Both the position numbers and the translations under genes were made by a program. From NCBI GenBank assembly GCA_025459125.1, contig JALORE010000001.1, forward strand, positions 1 through 64,000: 64,000 bases of DNA. The letters run 5' to 3'. Within the stretch, counting starts at the first letter, position 1, and the number at the start of each line of letters is the position of its first letter. The notes beneath the pieces were generated by a model. The model had not been told where the DNA came from. It was given only the letters and a program-made list of their open reading frames with translations, and made no database searches. Shown one piece after another: positions 8,752 through 16,807 of the stretch. The stretch comes from Planctomycetota bacterium (GTDB taxonomy: Bacteria > Planctomycetota > Phycisphaerae > Sedimentisphaerales > Anaerobacaceae).

Positions 8752-9465
8752 CTATTCTTCCCAGATGCGAAGTTCGCCACGAATCACAGTGGACGTGGCT
8801 TGGTTGGGCACGACGGTGATTCTGATGTACGCCTTCTCCGAGTAGGGCACCCCCAGCAGTTTCTTGTCGAACTCCAGGTGGCCCGGCGGTGTGGCGATGC
8901 CCATGAGGTTGTGGAGGTCCCAGTGCTCGTCGACCAGGTTCAACCCGTAGGTAGACCGACCCAGGAGCTTGAACTTCACTTCATCGTCCACGCACGCCCA
9001 CCAGCTGTGCACATACCCAGACTTTCCAGCTGGCACGTAGTGGTGGCACAGGAAAGCGTCATAGGTGCCGACGCCGATCCCGCAGAACTCCGCGGCCTCA
9101 CCGCCCGTACCGTTTAGCAGCTTGATCGCTCCCACAGCCGCAGCACCTTCGATCACATGGAACTTCTCCACGAAGCGAATGTCGCTGTTCGCGGTATTGA
9201 CCTTGCTCGTGCCGTTCAGCGTCACGTCCTCGGACTTGAGAACGTAGTTGCTGGTCAGGTACACGATCCTGACCTTCTTGGCTCCGCTCCCGCCGGCAGC
9301 GTCCTGGGCAGACGTGGATTGGACAGATCGCTGGGCCTCACTGCTCTGCTCGACGTAGGCCCTGGCCGCCAGTAGCACCTCTGACCCAGACGCGGCTGTG
9401 AGATTGCCGAACCGGCGCAGCATCCGTGGGTCGCAGAACGCGAGGTTGAACGAGTTGACTGGCAT
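8752..9465 (-). CDS. Virion beta-structural / fibre-associated protein
   Basis: 237 aa. A helical N-terminus (LLAARAYVEQSSEAQRSV) is followed by a beta-sandwich-like body (KVRIVYLTSNYVLKSEDVTLNG, TYGLNLVDEHWDLHNLMG). Similar arrangement to the neighbouring 366-aa gene, whose C-terminal half also reads as a jelly-roll-like domain; both suggest exposed decoration or fibre subunits. It lies one base from the 366-aa gene in the same operon. Exact role unknown. Confidence 0.6.
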   Translation of the reverse strand: MPVNSFNLAFCDPRMLRRFGNLTAASGSEVLLAARAYVEQSSEAQRSVQSTSAQDAAGGSGAKKVRIVYLTSNYVLKSEDVTLNGTSKVNTANSDIRFVEKFHVIEGAAAVGAIKLLNGTGGEAAEFCGIGVGTYDAFLCHHYVPAGKSGYVHSWWACVDDEVKFKLLGRSTYGLNLVDEHWDLHNLMGIATPPGHLEFDKKLLGVPYSEKAYIRITVVPNQATSTVIRGELRIWEE

Positions 9466-9466
9466 G

Positions 9467-10567
9467 TCACACCACGTACCCGCGAATCACGGCGAACACC
9501 TCCTGTGCCGCACCTGAAAGACGATGGCGCAGCAGCCGGATCTTCTTCGTCGAGCCGTCACCCAGCATAGTGGTCCCGTCTATGGACTTGCTCGTGTCAG
9601 GCAGCGTCTCAAACACGCTCGATCCAGCGATGTAGACCCGTTCCACATATCGCATGGTGCCGTTGTCGTTGAAGATCACGTCAATGCGAGACCCCCTCTC
9701 GGATGGGTCTCCCTCGGCTCCACAGGAGATGTTCTGCAGGTGGAAGATCTTGCCATCTGGAATGGTGTACTCGTCGTAGTCGTCACTGGTGATCGACAGC
9801 GGGTCATCCGAGGCGAGCACCACCTCAGTCGAAGCTCCGGGCGGCTTGGGTGGAGCGGCAGCCACCCTGAGCACTCCGTCCTCTTCGACCAGTAGGAAGT
9901 GAGCGTCGCCCTCGGCGCAGGACCCCATTGCAAGCAACCCGCGGGTGTTCGCCGGAATGCTTGTAGAGTCGGCGCAAGCTAGTTCAACCGCGTTCACTCC
10001 GTCGACCAGCTTGGATGGCCAGGCCGAGGCATTGGCCGCGGCCGTTCCCTGCGCGATTTTTCCCACTTCGTTCGTGCCGGCGGGTAGTGGGTCGGTGATC
10101 TTCTTAACCCCGTCCGTGCTCTTGATCGCGGCCAGCGTGGTTTCACTGGCCCTGGTAGAAAGGGCCACGTCCAGCTGCGCCAGCACCGCAGCCAGCGTGG
10201 TCTGCGTCGCGAAGTCCTTGCCCGCAAGCGTCGCCAGGTTCCCGCCAGACTCAGCCGCACGAGTGGACAGGGCCACGTCCAACTTGGCCAGGATCGCCGC
10301 CAGGGTCGTCTGAGTCGCGGGGTCGCTCGACAGCTTGGCCAGAACCGCGGCCAAAGTCGTCTGGGTAGAGAAGTCCTTTCCCGCCAGAGTGGCGAGGTTC
10401 CCTGACTCCTGAGCCGCCCCAGCCGGTAGCGGCAACGTCGAGGCCGAGACGGGCTGCGTCGTCGCCCCCGTCGGGTCGGTGCGGAACGGCTTGGAGCTGG
10501 TGCCCTTCTCCTCGTACCCGCCTACGCCATCCGAGCCGTAGATGATCGATACCGGCGAGTCGCTCAT
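9467..10567 (-). CDS. Fibre-like protein with TQTTLAAVLAKL repeats
   Basis: 366 aa. Residues about 55-150 hold tandem copies of a unit like NLATLAGKDFATQTTLAAVL followed by AKLDVALSTRA, a heptad-like pattern that should form a trimeric coiled stalk. The C-terminal ~170 residues are a beta domain (EYTIPDGKIFHLQNISCGAE). Stalk plus globular tip is typical of phage fibres or decoration spikes. The repeat is visible at DNA level too, so it can expand by slippage. It overlaps the upstream gene by four bases. Confidence 0.7.
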   Translation of the reverse strand: MSDSPVSIIYGSDGVGGYEEKGTSSKPFRTDPTGATTQPVSASTLPLPAGAAQESGNLATLAGKDFSTQTTLAAVLAKLSSDPATQTTLAAILAKLDVALSTRAAESGGNLATLAGKDFATQTTLAAVLAQLDVALSTRASETTLAAIKSTDGVKKITDPLPAGTNEVGKIAQGTAAANASAWPSKLVDGVNAVELACADSTSIPANTRGLLAMGSCAEGDAHFLLVEEDGVLRVAAAPPKPPGASTEVVLASDDPLSITSDDYDEYTIPDGKIFHLQNISCGAEGDPSERGSRIDVIFNDNGTMRYVERVYIAGSSVFETLPDTSKSIDGTTMLGDGSTKKIRLLRHRLSGAAQEVFAVIRGYVV

Positions 10568-11133
10568 GACACGGTCCTTGTTCTGCTGGTCTCGAACGCA
10601 CCGCTGTAGGTGATGCTGTCTGTCACGGTCGCGACCAGTGCTCCAGCCACATCGTAGACCTTCCAGACGACCGTAGTCGGAAAGGCTCCAGTCCAGGTGA
10701 TCAACTTCTCGACGATCTTCTTCAGCTTAGAGCTCGACTCCCACCAGACGATGGCGGTGGGAAAGACGGTTCCGGTCACCTCCCGATAGGATCCGCTGTC
10801 GAACCCCTCGGCCGGACCTTCATCGATGAAGTGGATCAGCTGCCGCAGCACCTTGTGCCCATCGGCCGTCAAGCCAGACCCGCCGGTAGCCAGGTCTTGC
10901 AGGGTGTGCGGCCCGGTGGTCTGGTCCTGGAACTTCCAGTCCGACCCGTCCCGCCAGATCAGAACATCCTCGTCAGCCGGCCCGCCGGCTGGTTGCCCGT
11001 AAAGCCCCCGACCAGACAAGGCATCCTCGGTCTCGTCGATGCCGGTGGGGTAGGCGTCTTCCTGCGTGCCACCGTGGGAAGGGTCCTCCCACTTGACAGC
11101 CTGCACGCGGTCGAGGTTGGGGGGTGGCGCCAC
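10564..11133 (-). CDS. Structural protein with short beta tip, unknown (189 aa)
   Basis: The GTG start at 11133 shares a base with the upstream stop (TAGTG); the track ORF upstream of it is a shadow. The protein starts MAPPPNLDRVQ, has a Gly/Asp-rich middle (DGSDWKFQDQTTGPHTLQDL), and a C-terminal beta stretch (VVWKVYDVAGALVATVTDSI). The layout resembles short phage fibre proteins, with a DGHKVLRQLIHFIDEGPAEG segment seen in other virion surface proteins. Role inferred from neighbours. Confidence 0.6.
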   Translation of the reverse strand: MAPPPNLDRVQAVKWEDPSHGGTQEDAYPTGIDETEDALSGRGLYGQPAGGPADEDVLIWRDGSDWKFQDQTTGPHTLQDLATGGSGLTADGHKVLRQLIHFIDEGPAEGFDSGSYREVTGTVFPTAIVWWESSSKLKKIVEKLITWTGAFPTTVVWKVYDVAGALVATVTDSITYSGAFETSRTRTVS

Positions 11134-11348
11134 TACGCCTCCAACCGGGCCAGGACGATGGTGGGCTTCCCGTCTACCACCACAGCCTGTGGAACCATGG
11201 CCGCCCACTTAGAAGCCTGGGCGGCCGAGGTGAAGTGCGCAGCCAGGTAAGTGCGCCTGGATTTGCACCGGACTGCACCGGAGACGGCAGCCGACCGGCG
11301 AAGGTCAGCCACCGTCTCCGGTGCCTTGGCTTTGGTCCGGCGGGCCAT
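11133..11348 (-). CDS. Small basic protein, paralogue of the next upstream gene (71 aa)
   Basis: Translation begins MARRTKAKAPETVADLRRS. The C-terminal half (YLAAHFTSAAQASKWAAMV...PTIVLARLEA) aligns by eye with the adjacent 81-aa protein (YVVGHFTTHGQAQQWKHDV...KHIVLATAT): both share HFT, AQA, W and a closing beta strand. The pair therefore looks like a tandem duplication. ATG 11348 is one base from the upstream stop. Function unknown. Confidence 0.6.
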   Translation of the reverse strand: MARRTKAKAPETVADLRRSAAVSGAVRCKSRRTYLAAHFTSAAQASKWAAMVPQAVVVDGKPTIVLARLEA

Positions 11349-11349
11349 G

Positions 11350-11595
11350 CTAGGTCGCCGTGGCCAGCACGATGTGCTTGTCAGACACGGGGATGTCCGT
11401 TCGGTACCCAAGCGCCTCCACGTCATGCTTCCACTGCTGGGCCTGGCCGTGCGTGGTGAAGTGACCCACCACGTACCCGGACCGGTCCTTGGTGCGCGTG
11501 CAGCCGGTCGCCACCTGCGCGCTGCCTCGGACCAAGATGCGGGTAGCCCGGTCAGCGAACCTCTTGGGAGTGATCTTGATGTCAGGCTTTGCCAT
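11350..11595 (-). CDS. Small protein, tandem paralogue (81 aa)
   Basis: 81 aa beginning MAKPDIKITPKRFADRA. It is the apparent parent or sister of the 71-aa protein that follows, sharing the HFT...AQA...W core and a final IVLA strand. A short alpha-beta fold is likely. It sits between two fibre-type genes. No known family recognised. Confidence 0.6.
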   Translation of the reverse strand: MAKPDIKITPKRFADRATRILVRGSAQVATGCTRTKDRSGYVVGHFTTHGQAQQWKHDVEALGYRTDIPVSDKHIVLATAT

Positions 11596-11602
11596 GGCTC
11601 AC

Positions 11603-13342
11603 CTACGCTGCTTTCTTCCCGTAGTCCTTGATGTCGACCATCAGGTCGGTGTCGCCGATGGCGTAGCCGATCAGGATCACGCGCTTGCCTGCCGCCGGCA
11701 GGCCCGTTCCGATGCCACCTCCGTCCTGGAGGTAGTACGGGGTGTTCGCCGTGGCGCTCGACAGAACACCATCGCACCGGCCGCAGGTGACCACTTGCAC
11801 CGCCTGCGGCGCAGCCCCCGAGCCACTGCGGATGATGCCGAGAACCCTGGCCTTGGTGTCGGTCGTGTCGGCCTTGCCGATGGTCTCGTCGCCGTTGGCG
11901 TACACCGGGTCGGCCACGGCCACCGTGTCGGTCGCGGTGGTCAGGGTGTTCTCGACGCGCTTGGCCTCGGCCGTCTCGGCCGCTTGGATCTGGCCAGAGC
12001 CGTTGAAGGTGATGGTCGTGCCGTCGACCTTGACCTGCACGCCATCGCCGTCCACCGCCACGCCCTTGTTCCCGTTCGGCTTGACCTGCAGGTCTCCGGA
12101 CCCGTCGTACTGCAGGCCGGGGTTGCTGGCCGCGATGTCCACACCGAAGCCGCTGGCGCCGACGCTCATGGCCTTGGACGAATCGGCCACGCCAGCCAGC
12201 CCGTTACCGCCGACCGTCAATCCCTTGCTGGCCTCGATCTTGACGGCCAGCTCCTTGGGCGTCCCGGTGGCGAACTGCAAGCCACCCGAGGTCGACAGTT
12301 TCAGCCGCAGGATGCCGGTAGCGAGGTACAGCGCGTAGTCCTCGTCAGCCGTCATCTTGCCCTTGGTCCCACCGCCAGCGGCCGAGGTCGCGTCCGGGAT
12401 CGAGCCGGTGCCGCTGAACTGCTGCCAGACATCGGTGTCGGCGTCCCAGCCCCAGATCTCGTCCTCGCCCAGGAAGTAGTGCAGCTCGCCGTCTACCAGG
12501 GCCGCGGCCTGAGCCCGGTAGCCGAAGCGGCCGGCCGCTGGGTCCGAAGACGGCAGGTCCACCGCGGTGATGCCGGTGTAGTCGTTTGCCACGGTCGGGG
12601 TAGCACCGCTGGCGTACTGCACGACCTTCGAGTTTGTCTGCGTTCCCCACACGCCGTAGATGCGGCTGGCGCTGGCCCCCGAGGCGGTCGTCCGCTCGAC
12701 CACCACGATCACGCCGTCGGCGTTGATGCGGTCCTGATCGGCCGGCTCCCAGAAGAGGTCCCACTGGGTGTTGCCCGTGTCGGCCATGGCGCGCGTCACC
12801 AGGCGCTGCATGGCGGTCACGGCGTCGGACTCGATGGACACATCGGTGTCGGCCGACTCTGCCCCCTGGTTCGCGACGAAGGTGTAGGTCCTGGTGAGTG
12901 TCCCGTTCTTGAAGATCACGGTGTCGGTGGCGACGGGCTGGGCTGCGAAGAACAGCACCTCCGCGGCCTTGATGCCCAGGGAGTCCGACTTCTGGTCGGT
13001 GGTCAGCAGGGCCGCCTTGAACTGGCCGCCGGTGACCACCATGGTGTCGACGTAGCTCTTGCTGGCTGCGTCCCCCGCAGCGCTCGGAGCCCCCAGCCCG
13101 GTGATCTTGTTGTCGCCCATGGTGAGGTTGCCGGTCAGGGCCAGCCCCGCCAGGCTGCCTCCCGACTGTCCATACGCCAGAGCGTCTCCCGAGCCGGTCG
13201 CCGCTCCCATGCCGGTGACCTTGTTGGTCCCCATGGCGATGTTGCCGCCCATGGTGAGTCCACCCAGGGTCATACTGTCGCCGGTGGCCATCTCCTCGCT
13301 GAAACCCTCGGTCCCCATGAACAACGGTTTGCGAGCTGCCAT
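11603..13342 (-). CDS. Tail fibre / virion surface protein
   Basis: 579 aa. The N-terminus has two copies of a fibre shaft motif (GGNIAMGTNKVTGMGAAT and TGNLTMGDNKITGLGAPS, then DAASKSYVD), very common in phage tail fibres. The middle is beta-rich with GLTVGGNGLAGV and GVQVKVDGTTITFNGSGQI shaft segments. The C-terminal ~100 residues form a small barrel-like domain (VADPVYANGDETIGKAD ... YYLQDGGGIGTG ... ILIGYAIGD) that matches the fold pattern of the separate 138-aa gene upstream. Probably a receptor-facing fibre. Confidence 0.75.
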   Translation of the reverse strand: MAARKPLFMGTEGFSEEMATGDSMTLGGLTMGGNIAMGTNKVTGMGAATGSGDALAYGQSGGSLAGLALTGNLTMGDNKITGLGAPSAAGDAASKSYVDTMVVTGGQFKAALLTTDQKSDSLGIKAAEVLFFAAQPVATDTVIFKNGTLTRTYTFVANQGAESADTDVSIESDAVTAMQRLVTRAMADTGNTQWDLFWEPADQDRINADGVIVVVERTTASGASASRIYGVWGTQTNSKVVQYASGATPTVANDYTGITAVDLPSSDPAAGRFGYRAQAAALVDGELHYFLGEDEIWGWDADTDVWQQFSGTGSIPDATSAAGGGTKGKMTADEDYALYLATGILRLKLSTSGGLQFATGTPKELAVKIEASKGLTVGGNGLAGVADSSKAMSVGASGFGVDIAASNPGLQYDGSGDLQVKPNGNKGVAVDGDGVQVKVDGTTITFNGSGQIQAAETAEAKRVENTLTTATDTVAVADPVYANGDETIGKADTTDTKARVLGIIRSGSGAAPQAVQVVTCGRCDGVLSSATANTPYYLQDGGGIGTGLPAAGKRVILIGYAIGDTDLMVDIKDYGKKAA

Positions 13343-13404
13343 TTTCGTGTCCCCTTCCGAAGTCCAGAAAGCCGAGGTGCTACGCCGACACCATGCCGGA
13401 CGAG

Positions 13405-13824
13405 CTACTCGGTCGTTTCCTTGGTGAGATCCCGCAGAATGCCAGTGTCGGGATCGTAGGCCATCTTCGTGGCGTCAAGTCCGTACTTTTGCGCCACCTC
13501 TTGGATCGTGCTCTCCTGCTCCTTCTTCTTCACGCTGAAAGCAGAGATCAGCTGCGCCCGATGGGCGGCACGGGCCTGCATCGCGTCCGCGTGCTCCCTG
13601 GCCAGCTGGTTGGTCTCCAGGTCATGGATGCGAATCGCCTGTGCGAGGTTGGCCAGCTCGGCTTCGACCTTGCCGACGTTCAGCCGCTCCAGCGGCTCCA
13701 TCTTCAGCACCTCGTCGACCGGATAGATGATCGGTACGGGAGCTCGGAAGTGCTCCCGGCACACGTCCATCCCCTCTTGCTGTTGCCGTCGGCAACCCTT
13801 CACGCCGCATCGCTTGCGTTTCAT
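13405..13824 (-). CDS. Cys/His-containing small protein with coiled coil (139 aa)
   Basis: Start ATG 13824 is preceded by AGGAGAGCGGGAACG, so the longer track ORF is not used. The N-terminus MKRKRCGVKGCRRQQQEGMDVCREHF contains a possible zinc site (C-x4-C...C-x2-H). A Glu/Lys-rich helical segment follows (KVEAELANLAQAIRIHDLETNQLARE), then EVAQKYGLDATKMAYDPDTGIL. It may be a chaperone or accessory protein for the fibre gene just downstream. Unknown family. Confidence 0.6.
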   Translation of the reverse strand: MKRKRCGVKGCRRQQQEGMDVCREHFRAPVPIIYPVDEVLKMEPLERLNVGKVEAELANLAQAIRIHDLETNQLAREHADAMQARAAHRAQLISAFSVKKKEQESTIQEVAQKYGLDATKMAYDPDTGILRDLTKETTE

Positions 13825-13837
13825 CGTTCCCGCTCTC

Positions 13838-14254
13838 CTATGAAGCCTGCAGAACAACAGGCTGATCAATCCGAAGCAAAAGCGCATCCGTCGCCAATGC
13901 CACACCGGCAGCCTGCAGCCACCTCTTCCCGGACAGTGGCCTCCCGGGTGGAGAATGCGTCAGACGCGCTCCAGATCCAGATCCAAGAAACAGATGATGT
14001 CCCGGAGTCAAACCGGAATAGACAGAGGTAGCCTCACCGTCGAGCAACACCGTCCCGAGGGTGGAAGTCGACTTCTGCAGTATCATGCCCACGGGTCGCC
14101 GGTTCGGGAAGTCTATGTGGCACAGGTCGACCAGATACAACCCCCCGGGGGTCTTGTCCCCGGCGACGTAGACCATGTCGCCGACCAGCGCTCCCGCCGG
14201 GCATTCGACAACCAGAGTGCGACTTCCCCCGGATCGTCGTAGCGTGACCCCCAT
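13838..14254 (-). CDS. Small barrel decoration-type protein (138 aa)
   Basis: 138 aa of mostly beta sequence: GALVGDMVYVAGDKTPGGLYL, then RPVGMILQKSTSTLGTVLLDG, HHLFLGSGSGARL and LLLRID. The order of strands and the Gly-rich LFLGSGSG hairpin match the C-terminal domain of the 579-aa fibre, which suggests a shared module in free and fused forms. Likely a surface decoration or fibre tip element. Its stop lies 13 bases before the next gene's ATG. Confidence 0.6.
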   Translation of the reverse strand: MGVTLRRSGGSRTLVVECPAGALVGDMVYVAGDKTPGGLYLVDLCHIDFPNRRPVGMILQKSTSTLGTVLLDGEATSVYSGLTPGHHLFLGSGSGARLTHSPPGRPLSGKRWLQAAGVALATDALLLRIDQPVVLQAS

Positions 14255-14290
14255 GGATACCTCTCGTGTCCATGGCCCAAAGCTGCGTCG

Positions 14291-14590
14291 TTACCCGCGG
14301 CGAATGAAGGCCAGGGCTTCCCATGTTGTCGTGCTCACCGTGGCCTTTACCCAGATGGTCGCCGACTCTGCCGGCCATGGGCCCACGGTGACCCCGTTTC
14401 CAACCGTCCACCCAACTCCCGCGTCGGCGTCCTCTTTCGAGAGTGCCAACAGCAATGGATTCGCACCGGTGTTCTTGAACACCAGCGAATTGCAGGGTCC
14501 GTCTGGGAACTCGAACCTGCTCCAGGCCGTGGCGTCGGCCCCGCCCGCCAGAAACCGCGGGATCCCTCCGCGGATGTACATGGCGCTCAT
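14291..14590 (-). CDS. Small beta-structured virion protein (99 aa)
   Basis: 99 aa beginning MSAMYIRGGIPRFLAGGADA, with alternating hydrophobic strands (CNSLVFKNTGANPLLLALS, TIWVKATVSTTTWEALAFI) typical of small phage decoration proteins. It lies between two similar small genes downstream of the capsid gene. No enzymatic motif. Function inferred from place and composition. Confidence 0.55.
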   Translation of the reverse strand: MSAMYIRGGIPRFLAGGADATAWSRFEFPDGPCNSLVFKNTGANPLLLALSKEDADAGVGWTVGNGVTVGPWPAESATIWVKATVSTTTWEALAFIRRG

Positions 14591-14593
14591 GGT

Positions 14594-14896
14594 CTACTCC
14601 GTCGCCTGGACACCCTGAACCAGGACGTGAACGATCTCGGCGGCCACCCCGTGGAGCAGATCGAATCCCGCCTCGGTGATGCTGGACTCGTCGACATGGA
14701 CCACCGACGCGGTTTCGCCCCCGACCAAGATGCGGTAGTTGGCATCGGCCATCGGGAGCAGCCCCTGGTCTTTGAAGAGGATCGAATGCGGGGCCGACCC
14801 CGCGAGGGTCACTTTGAAGGACAGGATCTTCTCTCCCGCGACCGTATCGGCGTCGAGCTGCTCGATGTCGCGGTGGGTCACACGTTCTACGCTCAT
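14594..14896 (-). CDS. Small beta-structured virion protein (100 aa)
   Basis: 100 aa, containing GEKILSFKVTLAGSAPHSILF and NYRILVGGETASVVHVDESS. Like the 99-aa neighbour it seems to be a single beta-sandwich, ending in helix-like sequence (AAEIVHVLVQGVQATE). ATG overlaps the upstream stop (ATGA). Possibly a head decoration or neck protein. Confidence 0.55.
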   Translation of the reverse strand: MSVERVTHRDIEQLDADTVAGEKILSFKVTLAGSAPHSILFKDQGLLPMADANYRILVGGETASVVHVDESSITEAGFDLLHGVAAEIVHVLVQGVQATE

Positions 14897-15219
14897 TTCC
14901 GCTTCTCCTCCTCGGCCTCAACGGCCGCGGCGATCTTGTTGGTCGACAACCGACGGTCGAGCTTGATTCCAAGCGTCTCGGCCCGGGCGAGCAGGCGCTC
15001 GCGCTCGACATCCGGCGCAGCCGGAGCGGGGGTGGGGGCGGGAGGCGGCCGAACGGCTTGCTTCACCTGCACCCAACCAGAGCCCTGGAGCATCATCGCC
15101 GCGTGCTCGTCGGACACGTCCACCTGCCCGATCTCGTCGATCACGTAGCGCGCGCCGCCGACCAGAATCAGACCCGGGTCGTTTGCCCCGCGCCGTCGGA
15201 CTCGATGCTGGACTCGCAT
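14893..15219 (-). CDS. Small capsid-region protein with C-terminal HeH/LEM-like helices (108 aa)
   Basis: 108 aa. The N-terminal half (LVGGARYVIDEIGQVDVSDEHAAMMLQGSGW) resembles small phage proteins found right after the major capsid gene. A Pro/Ala linker follows, then ERLLARAETLGIKLDRRLST and NKIAAAVEAEEEKRK, the helix-extended-loop-helix pattern of HeH/LEM-like modules used for nucleic-acid or protein contacts. It lies after the GC hairpin that follows the capsid gene. Confidence 0.65.
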   Translation of the reverse strand: MRVQHRVRRRGANDPGLILVGGARYVIDEIGQVDVSDEHAAMMLQGSGWVQVKQAVRPPPAPTPAPAAPDVERERLLARAETLGIKLDRRLSTNKIAAAVEAEEEKRK

Positions 15220-15238
15220 GCTACCTCCCTTGGCTATC

Positions 15239-15269
15239 GGGGGGCCCGGGCCAACCGCCCAGGCCCCCC
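15239..15269 (-). terminator. Strong GC hairpin after the major capsid gene
   Basis: Between the capsid stop and the 108-aa gene, GGGGGGCC at 15239 pairs with GGCCCCCC at 15262, with more pairing possible inside. There is no U-run after it, so it may be a transcript 3'-end stabiliser or attenuator rather than a true intrinsic terminator. Such a hairpin is well placed to raise capsid mRNA relative to downstream genes. Confidence 0.35.
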
Positions 15270-15296
15270 CACTAGCCTACGTTCATCCGGTCACGG

Positions 15297-16754
15297 CTAG
15301 ACGCCGTAGAGCCGAGAGTTGTCGAGCCCAGCGCTTCCGCTGGCGCGACCGACGTTCTTGTAGATCACGGCTCGCCCGGGGGCGTAGACCACGGGCGTCC
15401 CGTAGATCAGCTGCATCCACCGGATCGCGGTGGAGATGGTGGCGAGCGGGATCTTCAGGAACGGCGCCAGCTGCTTGAACGAGAAGAACTCCAGGTTCTG
15501 CTGGATCAGGACCGCCTTGGAGGTCCCGGGGAGCTCGGCGTTCCAGTCGGTGAGCACAGTGGTTGCGCCGGAGCGCGCCGTGGTCTTCGCCAGCTTGCAC
15601 GTTGTCGCCAGGCCATCCTTGGTTGAGCGATAGAGCTCGAAGGCCGTGCCGGCGTCACTGCCGTCGGCGACGGTCATGGTCACCTTCTTGCCGCTGCTGA
15701 CAGTGCAGGGACCTGTCATCGCCACCGCGGCCGACCGGCCGTAGCGGTTGATGGCGCAGACCTTGTAGTAGTAGTCGCCGCTGTCGCTGGCGACCCAGTA
15801 CGAGGTCTCGCCCCCGCCAAGCGACACTTCCGTCGGAGCCACGCTCTCGGTCGGGGTGCTCGGGCGCTTGCCCGAGGGGCCCGCGGCGGTCGATGGCGCC
15901 ACCGGGCCAAACTGGATGAAGGTGTCGGGGCTGAACTTGATCGGTCCGAACTGGCTGTAGAAGCCCTGGATGTTCAGACCGACCATCCCGTTCTGCCACC
16001 CAGCGGGATTGAGCGGGATGCGCTCGGCCGGGTAGAAGCCCTTGGCCAGATCGCTGAAGGCGCCATCGGCCAGGTAGAGGTCGGTAGCGCGCCCGTAGTT
16101 GGGCTCGGTCTTGACGATCAGGCACCCGTCGTTGAGCGCATCCTCGGACAGCGGGCGGCCACGCATGTCGATCACGTTCAGGGTGGGATTCGGGGCGCCG
16201 GCGGTGATCTGCTTGACCAGGCCATCCCACTGCTGGGGGATCATCGTGCTGTCACCGAAGAACAGCGCCCGCTCCACCTGGCGCAGCAGCCAGGCGGTGC
16301 CGTTCACGGTCTCCTGCGCGATCACGTTGCCGTGGGCCGGGCGGATCAAGGACATGACGTGCGACACCGACCGCGTCACACCCATGTACTTGACCACGCT
16401 GTACTCACGGCTGTAGGTCGAGTCGTCCGACTCGGGGAGATCCCCCTCGTCGATGAACGCCGCGACCCCCGAGCCGTACTCGCGCAACCTGTTGTGCTCC
16501 TCGACCGTGTTGAACGCCGGCAGCTTGGTCACGCTCTGCCACAGCCGCACGTCATCCATGCGGTAGGTGACGACCTTCAGCGTGTTCTCCAGGGACTCGA
16601 TCCTGAGCGGGAAGCCCTCGCCCGCGGACACGCCCGGGTTGTTGATCGACTGACCAGCGGTGAGCGCCTTGCGCAGATCGGCCAGGTCATCCGGAGACGG
16701 CACCCCGTACCCTTCGACGCCGGCGTAGTCCCGCCACGACACGTTGCCTTGCAT
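15297..16754 (-). CDS. Major capsid protein with an inserted Ig/FnIII-like domain
   Basis: 485 aa. The N-terminal part (GFPLRIESLENTLKVVTYRMDDVRLW, EHNRLREYGSG, EYSVVKYMGVTRSVSHVMSL) and the final part (IPLATISTAIRWMQLIYGTPVVYAPGRAVIYKNVG) read as an HK97-fold capsid subunit. Between them, about residues 300-400, lies YYYKVCAINRYGRSA, VTMTVADGSDAGTAFELYRS and similar strands: the pattern of a fibronectin/Ig-like domain that would project from the capsid surface. Protease and scaffold-like genes precede it. SD AGGAG. Confidence 0.85.
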   Translation of the reverse strand: MQGNVSWRDYAGVEGYGVPSPDDLADLRKALTAGQSINNPGVSAGEGFPLRIESLENTLKVVTYRMDDVRLWQSVTKLPAFNTVEEHNRLREYGSGVAAFIDEGDLPESDDSTYSREYSVVKYMGVTRSVSHVMSLIRPAHGNVIAQETVNGTAWLLRQVERALFFGDSTMIPQQWDGLVKQITAGAPNPTLNVIDMRGRPLSEDALNDGCLIVKTEPNYGRATDLYLADGAFSDLAKGFYPAERIPLNPAGWQNGMVGLNIQGFYSQFGPIKFSPDTFIQFGPVAPSTAAGPSGKRPSTPTESVAPTEVSLGGGETSYWVASDSGDYYYKVCAINRYGRSAAVAMTGPCTVSSGKKVTMTVADGSDAGTAFELYRSTKDGLATTCKLAKTTARSGATTVLTDWNAELPGTSKAVLIQQNLEFFSFKQLAPFLKIPLATISTAIRWMQLIYGTPVVYAPGRAVIYKNVGRASGSAGLDNSRLYGV

Positions 16755-16783
16755 GATGTTCTCCTCTGCTCGTGTGAGTTGAC

Positions 16784-16800
16784 GCCCGAACGTCTCGGGC
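16784..16800 (-). other. Short hairpin in the leader of the capsid gene
   Basis: GCCCGA and TCGGGC pair across a five-base loop between the scaffold-like gene and the capsid start, about 30 bases upstream of the capsid ATG. No U-run follows. It could act on mRNA processing or stability; purely a sequence observation. Confidence 0.35.
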
Positions 16801-16807
16801 GGGTTGT

